A stretch of DNA of 64,000 nucleotides. It comes from Lachnospiraceae bacterium (lineage in GTDB: Bacteria > Bacillota > Clostridia > Lachnospirales > Lachnospiraceae). Positions 18,602 through 26,992 of this stretch are shown one piece after another. The notes under the pieces are model-generated. The model searched no databases and was not told where the DNA came from. It worked only from the letters and a program-made list of their open reading frames with translations. A program made the position numbers and the translations under genes. The number at the start of each line of letters is the position of its first letter. The stretch's first letter is position 1. Location: positions 1 through 64,000 of the forward strand of contig JAHZFJ010000013.1 of assembly GCA_019421365.1 (NCBI GenBank), read 5' to 3'.

Positions 18602-19905
18602 TATAATGTACCCTCATCTGGAATAAGAGTTAATATTTCTTTTATAGACATACATAAATCATCAGCTTCCTTCGCCCTATGATTAGTAAGAATAGTTTCT
18701 GCTGTTTTTCTCATGGCTGGAAATCCACTTCTTGTCAACTGATTTGCATATATAACAATATTTACTCCTCTTTCCTTGAATTCTTCTTCAGTCACAGTGT
18801 TGAACGATGTAGGAACTACAACAATTGGCGTTATTTTATCTTTATTTCTAAATAATTCAACAAACTCAAAAATTTCATCTGGTTGTTTCTTTCTTGAGTG
18901 TATCATTATACCGTCAGCACCAGCTTCTACATACGCAAACGCCCTATTTATGGCATCATCCATTCCTTTTTCCAATATAAGACTTTCAATTCTAGCAATA
19001 ATCATAAATTCTTTTGTCTTCTGCGCTTTTTTACCTGCTCTGATTTTATCGGAAAATTCTTCTATATTTGCTTGTGTCTGTTCCACATCTGTTCCAAATA
19101 ATGAATTCTTCTTCAAACCGGTTTTATCTTCAATAATAATCGCTGACACACCCATACGCTCTAATGTTTTAACATTATATACAAAATGCTCAGTAAGTCC
19201 ACCTGTATCTCCATCTAAAATTACAGGCTTAGTTGTTACCTCCATGATGTCATCAATTGTACGTAATCTAGAAGACATATCAACAAGTTCAATATCCGGT
19301 TTACCCTTTGCTGTAGAATCACATAGACTCGATACCCACATAGCATCAAATTGATAGGTTTTCCCATCCTGTAATACAGTTGTTTTCTCTGCTATCAATC
19401 CTGTAATTCCACTATGTGCTTCAATAGCCGATATTGTTGTCTTCATATCAATTAATTTTCTTAACCTTCCCCTTCTTATATCAGGTATAGACAACTGTCT
19501 TCTAGCATTTTGTTCAATCTGAATATAATTCTCATTCTCTGAGTATGGGAATTCAATCAGTTCACCACCATATTCACTTAAAACCTTTATAACTTCTTCT
19601 CTAATAGGTTTTTGAAAACCTACCTTCCAATCATCACCATGAACTACATATGTAGGCTTTAATTTTTTTAAATTATCAACATAGCTAAGAGAGTCTTGCT
19701 TAATAACTTTTTTTACTCCATTAATATGTGAAATGATGTTAACCCTTTCTTCATATGATAACAAGGGAAATCTTTTATAACTACTTACTGCTTCATCTGA
19801 TAAAACACCTATTATTAATTCACCATAAGCTGCTGCTTTATCTATAATATTAATATGACCACTATGGATAATATCTGTACTAAAACACATATAAACTGTT
19901 TTCAT
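18601..19905 (-). CDS. pepM: Cytidylyltransferase-like domain fused to phosphoenolpyruvate mutase
   Basis: PEP mutase forms the carbon-phosphorus bond of nearly all natural phosphonates by rearranging PEP to phosphonopyruvate. The C-terminal part (about residues 145-430) has the diagnostic EDKTGLKKNS loop at about 232-241 (family motif EDKxxxxxNS) and ILDGDTGG and ARIESLI segments of the isocitrate-lyase-like barrel. Residues 1-130 are an extra nucleotidyltransferase domain with FSTDIIHSGHINII (HxGH motif) and VHGDDW. The usual RTxGISTT motif of such cytidylyltransferases is not visible, so this domain may be altered or inactive. AGGAGG precedes the ATG. This heads a four-gene phosphonate cassette. 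Confidence 0.95.
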   Translation of the reverse strand: MKTVYMCFSTDIIHSGHINIIDKAAAYGELIIGVLSDEAVSSYKRFPLLSYEERVNIISHINGVKKVIKQDSLSYVDNLKKLKPTYVVHGDDWKVGFQKPIREEVIKVLSEYGGELIEFPYSENENYIQIEQNARRQLSIPDIRRGRLRKLIDMKTTISAIEAHSGITGLIAEKTTVLQDGKTYQFDAMWVSSLCDSTAKGKPDIELVDMSSRLRTIDDIMEVTTKPVILDGDTGGLTEHFVYNVKTLERMGVSAIIIEDKTGLKKNSLFGTDVEQTQANIEEFSDKIRAGKKAQKTKEFMIIARIESLILEKGMDDAINRAFAYVEAGADGIMIHSRKKQPDEIFEFVELFRNKDKITPIVVVPTSFNTVTEEEFKERGVNIVIYANQLTRSGFPAMRKTAETILTNHRAKEADDLCMSIKEILTLIPDEGTL

Positions 19906-19958
19906 TTGTATCCTCCTATTTTCTTCTTTCGATTTACTTAATCGTTTTTTTTATAATG

Positions 19959-21290
19959 TTAATTCTTATTAATTTTTATCATTTTATAATATTTCTTTAA
20001 CCATTTCTCATCCTCTGTATAATTATTATGTAAATCAAACATAATAATATCATGTTTAACAAATCTCTTATCTTTAGGAGGTAACTCTAAATAATCTCCA
20101 TACATAATAGATAAATACCGATTTGCATCATGTGGAATCGGATATTTTTTTCCTTCAAACTCTCCTTCGACAACAGGGAAAATATCTTCATACTTAAAGA
20201 ATAATTTTTTATTATATGGTGCAGAAAAGTCCGCCACCCACACAGGTTGATTCTCATTATATCGCGTTAATATTTTATTTAAATTATTAAGTATTTTCTT
20301 ACTAGATCTAAATTGCATTTTATAGTAATCTTCATTAGCTAAATATTTCTTTAATGGATTCTTTCCCGAGTATTTCTTAACCTTCTTACATCTACAAAAT
20401 AACTCTCTAGCTTCTTCCTGTTCTTTATACATCTGCTCCTGCAATTTCTTATCCTCTGGTATAATATCAAAAGGGAAAATATCTAGATAAAAACCATGAT
20501 GTATTTGTAAATGACAGGTTTCTCTATTCACCAATGCAGTATGATTCCTAAACACCTTTGCATGACACACATAATAATTAGGTGATCGATTGGAATCCAT
20601 TAAAAGGAAGTTCTTACCCAAAGCTTCATCCGCAATCTCCAAAAAACGATCATAATCACTTCTTAGCATACCTATATCAATATCATCATCCCAGGGAATA
20701 AATCCTTTATGTCTTACAGCCCCTAATGCACTACCTGCACAAAGAAAATATTGAATTTTATATTTCTTACATACTTTATCTACTTCTTCTAATAAGGGTA
20801 TTAATTCTTTTTGTATAGATTTAGTCATTCTAATTTTTTGTTCTGTATCATCCTCCATATCTCTCTGTTCTTTCATCTCTTGTAAATTCAATCTCTTTTT
20901 TACAATTTCATCCACATCATGTACTAAACATGTAATCCCTTCATCTTTTAATATATTATAGTTTTGAATTAAATGTTTTTGATTAAGCATCAAGACAACA
21001 TCAATATTTTTTTCTTTTAGATTATAACAAAATATGGTCTTTCTTCCAACCATAAATTCTCCGATTTTTTTTTCATTAATATCTATTATAAAAGAAACAT
21101 ATTCGCTCTTAGGATCCATCATTTGCAAAAAAGCCAATCCCTTAAGATCACCACCCCAAACAGCAATAACCTTACCTTGCGCCTTATACCATCTTAGCAG
21201 ATCAATTAAATCTGTTTTTACAACATCATAGTATTCTGAAAAAATTAATTTTGCCTGATATTGCTTTTTCAACTTTTTTAGTCTTTGCAT
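19959..21290 (-). CDS. LicD-family phosphotransferase with N-terminal Rossmann module
   Basis: LicD proteins move phosphocholine (or a similar phospho group) from a CDP carrier to a glycan. In this 443-residue protein residues about 160-400 are the LicD domain, with YFLCAGSALGAVRHKGFIPW followed by DDDIDIGMLRSDYDRFLEIA (acidic metal site, about 182-215), then HHGFYLDIFPFDIIPEDKK. Residues about 38-130 are a small nucleotide-binding-like module (KVIAVWGGDLKGLAFLQMM, IIDINEKKIGEF). The gene lies immediately upstream of pepM in the transcript, so transfer of a phosphonate from a CMP or CDP carrier onto the flagellar glycan is the natural hypothesis. Domain call is firm; donor identity is inferred. 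Confidence 0.85.
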   Translation of the reverse strand: MQRLKKLKKQYQAKLIFSEYYDVVKTDLIDLLRWYKAQGKVIAVWGGDLKGLAFLQMMDPKSEYVSFIIDINEKKIGEFMVGRKTIFCYNLKEKNIDVVLMLNQKHLIQNYNILKDEGITCLVHDVDEIVKKRLNLQEMKEQRDMEDDTEQKIRMTKSIQKELIPLLEEVDKVCKKYKIQYFLCAGSALGAVRHKGFIPWDDDIDIGMLRSDYDRFLEIADEALGKNFLLMDSNRSPNYYVCHAKVFRNHTALVNRETCHLQIHHGFYLDIFPFDIIPEDKKLQEQMYKEQEEARELFCRCKKVKKYSGKNPLKKYLANEDYYKMQFRSSKKILNNLNKILTRYNENQPVWVADFSAPYNKKLFFKYEDIFPVVEGEFEGKKYPIPHDANRYLSIMYGDYLELPPKDKRFVKHDIIMFDLHNNYTEDEKWLKKYYKMIKINKN

Positions 21291-21306
21291 TTTATTTTCC
21301 TTCTAT

Positions 21307-23112
21307 CTAATTTGTAATAAATTCCGGAAACTTTACATTAAAATGATTATATATTTCTCTAATAAACATTTTTCCTTCTTCAGTTTTTATAATATTTTCT
21401 TTACTTCCGATTTTATAAACTTCTTCTCTTCCAGATGGTGTGACCATATATAAATATTTTTTTGAGATAAAGCATTGCATCCCATCAATATAATCAGAAA
21501 CACCATGCTCCTTTGCATATTCTCGTAATTTTTTATAGTGTATTTTATAATACTGATATATTGCAATATTTCTTTCTGGAACCACTAATTCCTTCTGTTG
21601 TATTAAACCTTTCATTATATCTGTAAAATCATATAAGCTAACTAAATCTTCATTCCACTGTTGCCTTACTCCAAAGCCACGAATCAAAAAAGTTACATTA
21701 ACACATCTATCTGGATTATTATAGTACATAAAATATGGTTTCTGTTCTTGTTCATCAAATACCACTTGAGAATGATCCGAAAATATTGTAAACAAAATCT
21801 CTTTACTAAACCAATTCTCGTAATATGAAAACTGTCTATCTACATAAGATTTGCATTCTTCTAATTGTCTAGGTACAAAATTCTTTGTATCTAATATTCC
21901 AACATCTACAAATCCGCTAACTTTAGGTTCTTGAGAATGGTATCCGCAAATAAGTGGAAAATGTAACTCGTAAGGGATATATATAAAATTAAAAGTTTTT
22001 TTATTGTTACAAGCCATATCTGTAGTAAGTTTCCATAATTTTGAAGTTAGATAAACTTGTTTAACAAAGTTAATGTCTGGGCAACTATTAATGATTTGAT
22101 ATCCTTCTGTGACATAAAAATTAATATCATAATCCATATTTTTAGCAATTGGTAATAATTCAAATTCATTAAAATTAGCCATAATGTTTTTTTCATACAC
22201 ATTCACTTCATATGGATATTTTTTCTTAATAACAGAAACCATGCTCTCATAAGTTGTTACGCCAGTTGATTTAACATTAGTAAACACAACACCATTATCA
22301 ATATACTTTTCTAGCATATCAGCTTTGTAACATCCGTTCATATCTCTATGAAAGACATCCATGGCTCTTAAAGAATCTATAAAAAATATAACAACGTCAT
22401 CTTTTTTTTCTATATTTTTCTGTTGTATATCTATAATTAAGCTCTGTAATTTCTTTTGAAAATCTATTAGCTTGTCAAACCCACTATACTTCTTTTTTAT
22501 ATACTCTCTTATAAAATACTCACTATAATAAAAATCTTGTATGGACAGATAAGCTTTAATAATATTCTTCAGTTTTATTTCCTTAGTACTTTCAACTGTT
22601 TCTTTTTCGTATTCTACTCTCATTTGATACAAATTAGTGTATACATTACTTTCTTCAAAAAACTTATGATATATCTTAATTCCCCTCTGCTCTAACTCCT
22701 TATAGATGTCAATATATTCACAATCAGGATTGCGTAGTAACATTTCTTTTATAATAGAATCAGCTTGTACTTTCGAAGCAATTATTACAGTATCGATTTT
22801 TCTGCTTTCAATTTCATCAGGAGAAATTATTGGATACCCCATAAATTCGTCTCCCCATAATTCAGGTAATGAATCAATTAGACAATCTAACCCTTGTATA
22901 TATGTTGTATATTTTTTTATGATTATAGCTGCATGACTAGTCTCTGTGTTTTTCCTTCCCGCTCCCCATAATGCAACTTTTTTTCCACGACATCTAGTTT
23001 TAAATAATTCCATTATAATGTTATGAATTTCTGTAGAATCATTTTTTTCCATATACAATAAATCATATTCTTTTAGCAAATTTTCTAGCTTAATTTCATA
23101 TTTATTTTTCAT
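21307..23112 (-). CDS. Rossmann module plus alkaline-phosphatase/sulfatase-superfamily domain
   Basis: A 601-residue protein. The start at 23112 (MKNKYEIKLEN) is chosen because GAGGAG lies five bases upstream and it clears the previous gene by 10 bases; a longer frame to 23253 would overlap that gene by 131 bases. Residues about 55-150 are a small Rossmann-like module (KKVALWGAGRKNTETS). From about 240 it looks like the sulfatase/phosphoglycerol-transferase superfamily: VVIFFIDSLRAMDVF (metal Asp), STGVTTYESMVSVI (probable Thr nucleophile), YIPYELHFPLICGYH and FTIFSDHSQVVFDE (metal Asp-His). A Thr in place of sulfatase Cys suggests a phospho-transferase or hydrolase. No membrane segment is obvious, so it probably works in the cytoplasm. 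Confidence 0.65.
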   Translation of the reverse strand: MKNKYEIKLENLLKEYDLLYMEKNDSTEIHNIIMELFKTRCRGKKVALWGAGRKNTETSHAAIIIKKYTTYIQGLDCLIDSLPELWGDEFMGYPIISPDEIESRKIDTVIIASKVQADSIIKEMLLRNPDCEYIDIYKELEQRGIKIYHKFFEESNVYTNLYQMRVEYEKETVESTKEIKLKNIIKAYLSIQDFYYSEYFIREYIKKKYSGFDKLIDFQKKLQSLIIDIQQKNIEKKDDVVIFFIDSLRAMDVFHRDMNGCYKADMLEKYIDNGVVFTNVKSTGVTTYESMVSVIKKKYPYEVNVYEKNIMANFNEFELLPIAKNMDYDINFYVTEGYQIINSCPDINFVKQVYLTSKLWKLTTDMACNNKKTFNFIYIPYELHFPLICGYHSQEPKVSGFVDVGILDTKNFVPRQLEECKSYVDRQFSYYENWFSKEILFTIFSDHSQVVFDEQEQKPYFMYYNNPDRCVNVTFLIRGFGVRQQWNEDLVSLYDFTDIMKGLIQQKELVVPERNIAIYQYYKIHYKKLREYAKEHGVSDYIDGMQCFISKKYLYMVTPSGREEVYKIGSKENIIKTEEGKMFIREIYNHFNVKFPEFITN

Positions 23113-23122
23113 GGGCTCTCCT

Positions 23123-24343
23123 CTATTTTCTACACAATCTCTGTACCTCCTGAAATAAACGTTCAGAAGATTCTCCATCAATCTGATCAAAGTGAAAACT
23201 TCTTCTTCTAATACGCTGTTCTTTACATTGATCATTAATAAATATTTTATCAATCGCTTCTATTAACTCTTCCATTGTATATACCTTTTTTTCTGGCATA
23301 AAATCATCATAATTAAAATAGCACTCTCTAGATTCCGTTATATATGCATCATAATCAAATGGAAATGCAACCGCCGGTCTGTCTAAAAACATATAGTCTA
23401 AATAAATCGATGAATAGTCTGTTATCATAAAATCGCAATAGGGTAAAATAGTTGCAGGGTCCACATCGGAATCAATATTTATAATATTCGTGTATGCAAG
23501 ATTTTCAAAAGTATTTTTTAATTTGGATTTAATATGTAACTTTGTACATAATATAAAATTTCTTTTACTTAGATATTCATTAAACAATGTTAAATCCACT
23601 AGATCAAAGAAACGTCCTTCTGTATCCCTAAAAGTTGGCACGTAAAACAATAGTTTTTTTCCTTCTTCATGATAACGACTTAATTCTTTTCTCGTTTCAT
23701 ACTCTAACTTTGTATGTACGTCTTTTAAATCCGTTCTCATAAGAATGTCATTTCTAGGATGTCCTACCACTAATGTATGATCCATACTAGTTCCAAATGC
23801 TTTTGCTAAAATAGGTGCCATACTCTTAGAGGTTGCTAACACATAATGTCCTGGCTTTTCATCTGATAATCTCCTAGGTGCAGTTTTAAATGCTTCCCAT
23901 TTATTTCTTGGATTTCTAAAATAATCAAATTTGTTATCCTGATTTATTTTTTTTGTAGCTGTTCCATGCCATAAATTAATTTTTATTGCACCATTAGATA
24001 ACCAGAATGATATATCTTTAGAATAATTATCATAAATATATACTCCTCCATAAAGGCAATACCACATTCCTTTAATAGATCGATAATAATAAGCCTCCAG
24101 CTTATGACTTTTTAATAATTTTACTACCTCACGATTATGGGATATCCAAATAGCTCTAACTTCTTTGTTTTTAAATTGATTTACATAAAGATACGCATAA
24201 CGTGGATTATCAGCAAATCTTTTACCAAAAGTTGATCCAAAAATCCATACTTTTCTATTCCTGGGCATAAAAAAAATAACAAAATATAGAGGTAATAGCA
24301 ACAATTGACCCCAATATTTAATTTTTTCTACTGTTTTTTTCAT
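23123..24343 (-). CDS. CDP-glycerol glycerophosphotransferase family protein (TagF/TagB-like)
   Basis: A 406-residue GT-B-fold transferase of the CDP-glycerol poly(glycerophosphate) group. Signature pieces are AIKINLWHGTATKKINQD (about residue 113-130, the WHG block), VVGHPRNDILMR near 192, LLFYVPTFRDTEGRFFDL near 225, and YCDFMITDYSSIYLDYMFLDRPAVAFPFD (about 300-328). A hydrophobic stretch at residues 12-30 probably anchors it peripherally to the membrane. Members transfer glycerol phosphate or ribitol phosphate from CDP carriers; here the substrate could be a polyol phosphate or the phosphonate. The ribosome site is weak (AAGGA about 12 bases upstream). Confidence 0.8.
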   Translation of the reverse strand: MKKTVEKIKYWGQLLLLPLYFVIFFMPRNRKVWIFGSTFGKRFADNPRYAYLYVNQFKNKEVRAIWISHNREVVKLLKSHKLEAYYYRSIKGMWYCLYGGVYIYDNYSKDISFWLSNGAIKINLWHGTATKKINQDNKFDYFRNPRNKWEAFKTAPRRLSDEKPGHYVLATSKSMAPILAKAFGTSMDHTLVVGHPRNDILMRTDLKDVHTKLEYETRKELSRYHEEGKKLLFYVPTFRDTEGRFFDLVDLTLFNEYLSKRNFILCTKLHIKSKLKNTFENLAYTNIINIDSDVDPATILPYCDFMITDYSSIYLDYMFLDRPAVAFPFDYDAYITESRECYFNYDDFMPEKKVYTMEELIEAIDKIFINDQCKEQRIRRRSFHFDQIDGESSERLFQEVQRLCRK

Positions 24344-24399
24344 TTATCATAATAATCCTTTCATATCCATATTACGCGAAATAATTATGACACTACTTA

Positions 24400-25902
24400 C
24401 TACCATCGCTTTAAAAAGGTTTTTCTAGCAATAGGGTCCAGTTTTCTAATATTAGTATCTTCATAATATGAATCACTTTTTATATGCGTAGTAGAAACTT
24501 CCTCAAATATGGCACCACAAGTTGAGGTAAAAGAATGCTTTTCACCTCGTAAAACCGTTTGTATATCACCAGGTTTCATTTTTCTTTCTTTTCCCTCTAT
24601 ATTAACTGATAAGTCTCCATACAATAACTGAAATGTTTCCTCTTTTACTTTATGTGCATGCACAGGATGTTTTTGCCCTGGTAATACTATTAATAATTTT
24701 TTACAATACTCCCTATTAATAACACTAATTATAATTGCACCAATTTGTCTAAAATGTTGCATTCCATAATGATGAGAAAGTTCAACCTCAAAAGAATCCC
24801 CGAGAGCTATACCCGCTTCATAAAGCATACCTTTAGCATCATGAATTACACTTCTTACCTGACTAATCTCTGTTATTTTCTTTTTTTCATGAACTTCATC
24901 GTTAACATTATAGTCTTTACTCGCTATTATACCCTCATAAAACTCACCACTGTTCATCTGTTTTTCATGACATGGCATAGCAAAGAATACATCCTCTATT
25001 CGTATTTCTTGCCCTTTCTTAATTGGTTTGTTTACATATACACCACGCATAAGCGAATTTAGAGAATCTATTTCTTCCTGACTAACATACTTATCGTTTC
25101 CTTTTTTTGTTTTACACATAGTTTTGGCATTGACTGCTGCTTGTACCCAACGGTCTGCCTGTTCTGGATTCATTGAATATGCATTAAGACTAATTGTTTC
25201 AGTTGGCAACCCAACATGTCTTTCCAAAATACGAGCACCTTTAGCAACTGCTAACATTGGTACTGTATTATCATTTGGATCTTCGTGTCCAGAATATCCA
25301 ATTGTTACTTCCGGATAACGACGATTCATACGATCGATAAAATCTAATTGTAATCTTTCCATTGGAGCTGGATATTCGGCTACACAATGTAAAAAAGCAA
25401 ATTCACAACCTTTATGCGTAAAGAAGTTATATAATTTATCTATATCAGAAAGGGTTTTTCCGCCGGTTGATATTATAATAGGTTTCTGAGTCCTTGCTAC
25501 TTCTGTAAGAAGTGGCCAATCGAGTGCACTACAACTTGCCACTTTGATAATATCGATTCCTTGATCCATACACCAACCCACACTATCCTCATCAAATGGC
25601 GTAACCATTGTAAGCATCCCTTCTTCACGAATTGCATCCACTAATTGTGTGAATTGATCATATGTAAGACGAGTACTCATAAATCTTGGTATATGATTTA
25701 CATCCGCTCTATCTTTATAATCAGGATGAATAAAAGTATCCAAATTTCTATATTGTAACTTTACTGCTGCTTTAATATTATGCTTACGCGCAATTTTTCC
25801 CATAGCATGTATAATATCAATTCCATGTTCTACACTTCCTTGATGACTATTGGCCATTTCAAATATAAACAAATCATCAAAAACATGTTTTTCTTTTTCC
25901 AT
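24400..25902 (-). CDS. NeuB-family nonulosonate synthase with SAF and C-terminal cupin domains
   Basis: Condenses PEP with a hexose derivative to a nine-carbon acid. The ATG at 25902 is chosen for its GAGGAG site; 13 more codons are open upstream. The 500-residue protein has a NeuB barrel (about 10-270: FIFEMANSHQGSVEHG, AVKLQYRNLDTF, IKVASCSALDWPLL, GYSGHEDPN, ILERHVGLPT), a SAF-like segment (about 280-350, MRGVYVNKPIKKGQEI) and a cupin (about 390-480, LPGQKHPVHAHKVKEETFQL, with two His and a Glu, then GEKHSF). The EMANSHQG motif differs from PseI. Paired with the adjacent CMP-synthetase/HAD fusion it defines a second nonulosonate branch. The cupin might sense or isomerise the sugar substrate; unproven. 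Confidence 0.85.
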   Translation of the reverse strand: MEKEKHVFDDLFIFEMANSHQGSVEHGIDIIHAMGKIARKHNIKAAVKLQYRNLDTFIHPDYKDRADVNHIPRFMSTRLTYDQFTQLVDAIREEGMLTMVTPFDEDSVGWCMDQGIDIIKVASCSALDWPLLTEVARTQKPIIISTGGKTLSDIDKLYNFFTHKGCEFAFLHCVAEYPAPMERLQLDFIDRMNRRYPEVTIGYSGHEDPNDNTVPMLAVAKGARILERHVGLPTETISLNAYSMNPEQADRWVQAAVNAKTMCKTKKGNDKYVSQEEIDSLNSLMRGVYVNKPIKKGQEIRIEDVFFAMPCHEKQMNSGEFYEGIIASKDYNVNDEVHEKKKITEISQVRSVIHDAKGMLYEAGIALGDSFEVELSHHYGMQHFRQIGAIIISVINREYCKKLLIVLPGQKHPVHAHKVKEETFQLLYGDLSVNIEGKERKMKPGDIQTVLRGEKHSFTSTCGAIFEEVSTTHIKSDSYYEDTNIRKLDPIARKTFLKRW

Positions 25903-25941
25903 TACTTTCTCCTCTCGTCTGTAAAATATATCAATTAACAT

Positions 25942-26952
25942 TTATATTCTAAGAAACATATCTAATAATACATTCATATCAATAAACTTGTCATCTATAT
26001 AATAATCGGCATTTGGCTTCCCAAAATGAAGCTCATGATACTTTACTCCCCATTTTGATAGCTGATTTTTAGTTACATCAGACCAATCCATCCCCGTTAC
26101 ATACCCTCTAGCGGTAAATAGAATAATCTCGTTGCCCATATCGTATAATTTATTCACTACTTCAATCATGGTTGTATTGGCTTCTGATAAATGATAATTA
26201 TTATTAGGCTCTAATTTAGCAATGACACCATCAATATCGAATACAAAGCGATTACCTCCCTTAGTAATGCTTAGCTGATTTCTCGCAAGTTTTAGTTCTT
26301 CCTCTGTATCAATATCATAATTATCTTCCATTTCATAACCTAATATTGTTTTTCCTGACATCGAATGCATCTCTAATATAACCCGCCCTCTTACTACATC
26401 TATACATGCATTCTGATAATATGCTGTTGGTAGTTCTTGTCGAGGTATATTATAACACTCTGGAATATCTGTTGCAATTGGTACAATAGTTCCATTATCA
26501 CCCTTTTTCCACATTTTATAAGGAATTTCAGTAGCTAAGGCCATACTCCGAACAGAGTCTGCATATTCATTCTCTTGTAGCATCTTAATCATTCGATCTA
26601 TATCCTCAGGATTTCTAATTGGATAAGTTGGTCTTAATTGAACTACAATGTCCGCTTCATAACCTTCTGACTTTTTAAGATAATTAAGACAATGATAAAA
26701 CACATCAATATCAAGAGATGTATCTTCAGCAAATTCAGCTGGACGAATAAAAGGTGTTTCAGCACCATATTTTCTTGCAATCTTTGCATACTCTTCACTA
26801 TCTGTACTAACAATAACTCTATTAATAAGTTTAGACTGTAACGCATGCTCGATTGAGTATGCAATCATTGGTTTACCATTAATTAGTTGTACATTTTTAT
26901 TTGGCACACTTTTCGAACCACTTCTTGCTGGTATTATCGCTAGTATATTCAC
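25942..26952 (-). CDS. Acylneuraminate cytidylyltransferase fused to a HAD phosphatase domain
   Basis: A 336-residue bifunctional protein. Residues 1-225 are a NeuA/LegF-like CMP-synthetase: ILAIIPARSGSKSVPNKNV (CTP loop), VIVSTDSEEYAKIA, VVQLRPTYPIRNPEDID and TAYYQNACIDVVR. Residues about 232-336 are a HAD-type phosphatase: RFVFDIDGVIA (nucleophile Asp and Asp+2), IILFTARGYVTGMDW (Thr of motif II) and YYIDDKFID (acidic motif). This fusion suggests that the partner synthase makes a nonulosonate 9-phosphate that is dephosphorylated before activation, as in KDN or Neu5Ac-9-phosphate routes. The start is GTG with GGAG 9 bases upstream. Confidence 0.87.
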   Translation of the reverse strand: MNILAIIPARSGSKSVPNKNVQLINGKPMIAYSIEHALQSKLINRVIVSTDSEEYAKIARKYGAETPFIRPAEFAEDTSLDIDVFYHCLNYLKKSEGYEADIVVQLRPTYPIRNPEDIDRMIKMLQENEYADSVRSMALATEIPYKMWKKGDNGTIVPIATDIPECYNIPRQELPTAYYQNACIDVVRGRVILEMHSMSGKTILGYEMEDNYDIDTEEELKLARNQLSITKGGNRFVFDIDGVIAKLEPNNNYHLSEANTTMIEVVNKLYDMGNEIILFTARGYVTGMDWSDVTKNQLSKWGVKYHELHFGKPNADYYIDDKFIDMNVLLDMFLRI

Positions 26953-26992
26953 ATCTAAAACTCCTTCCCTATTTTTTCTATTTTAATCAAAA

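Noticed and set aside
15640..19905. A 2-aminoethylphosphonate rather than 2-hydroxyethylphosphonate product
   Set aside because: No PLP transaminase of the PhnW/AepZ type is in the cassette, while an alcohol dehydrogenase follows pepM directly; the only aminotransferase nearby is PseC.
23113..23253. A 47-codon N-terminal extension of the sulfatase-superfamily gene
   Set aside because: It overlaps the upstream glycerophosphotransferase gene and has no ribosome site, whereas the ATG at 23112 has GAGGAG five bases away.
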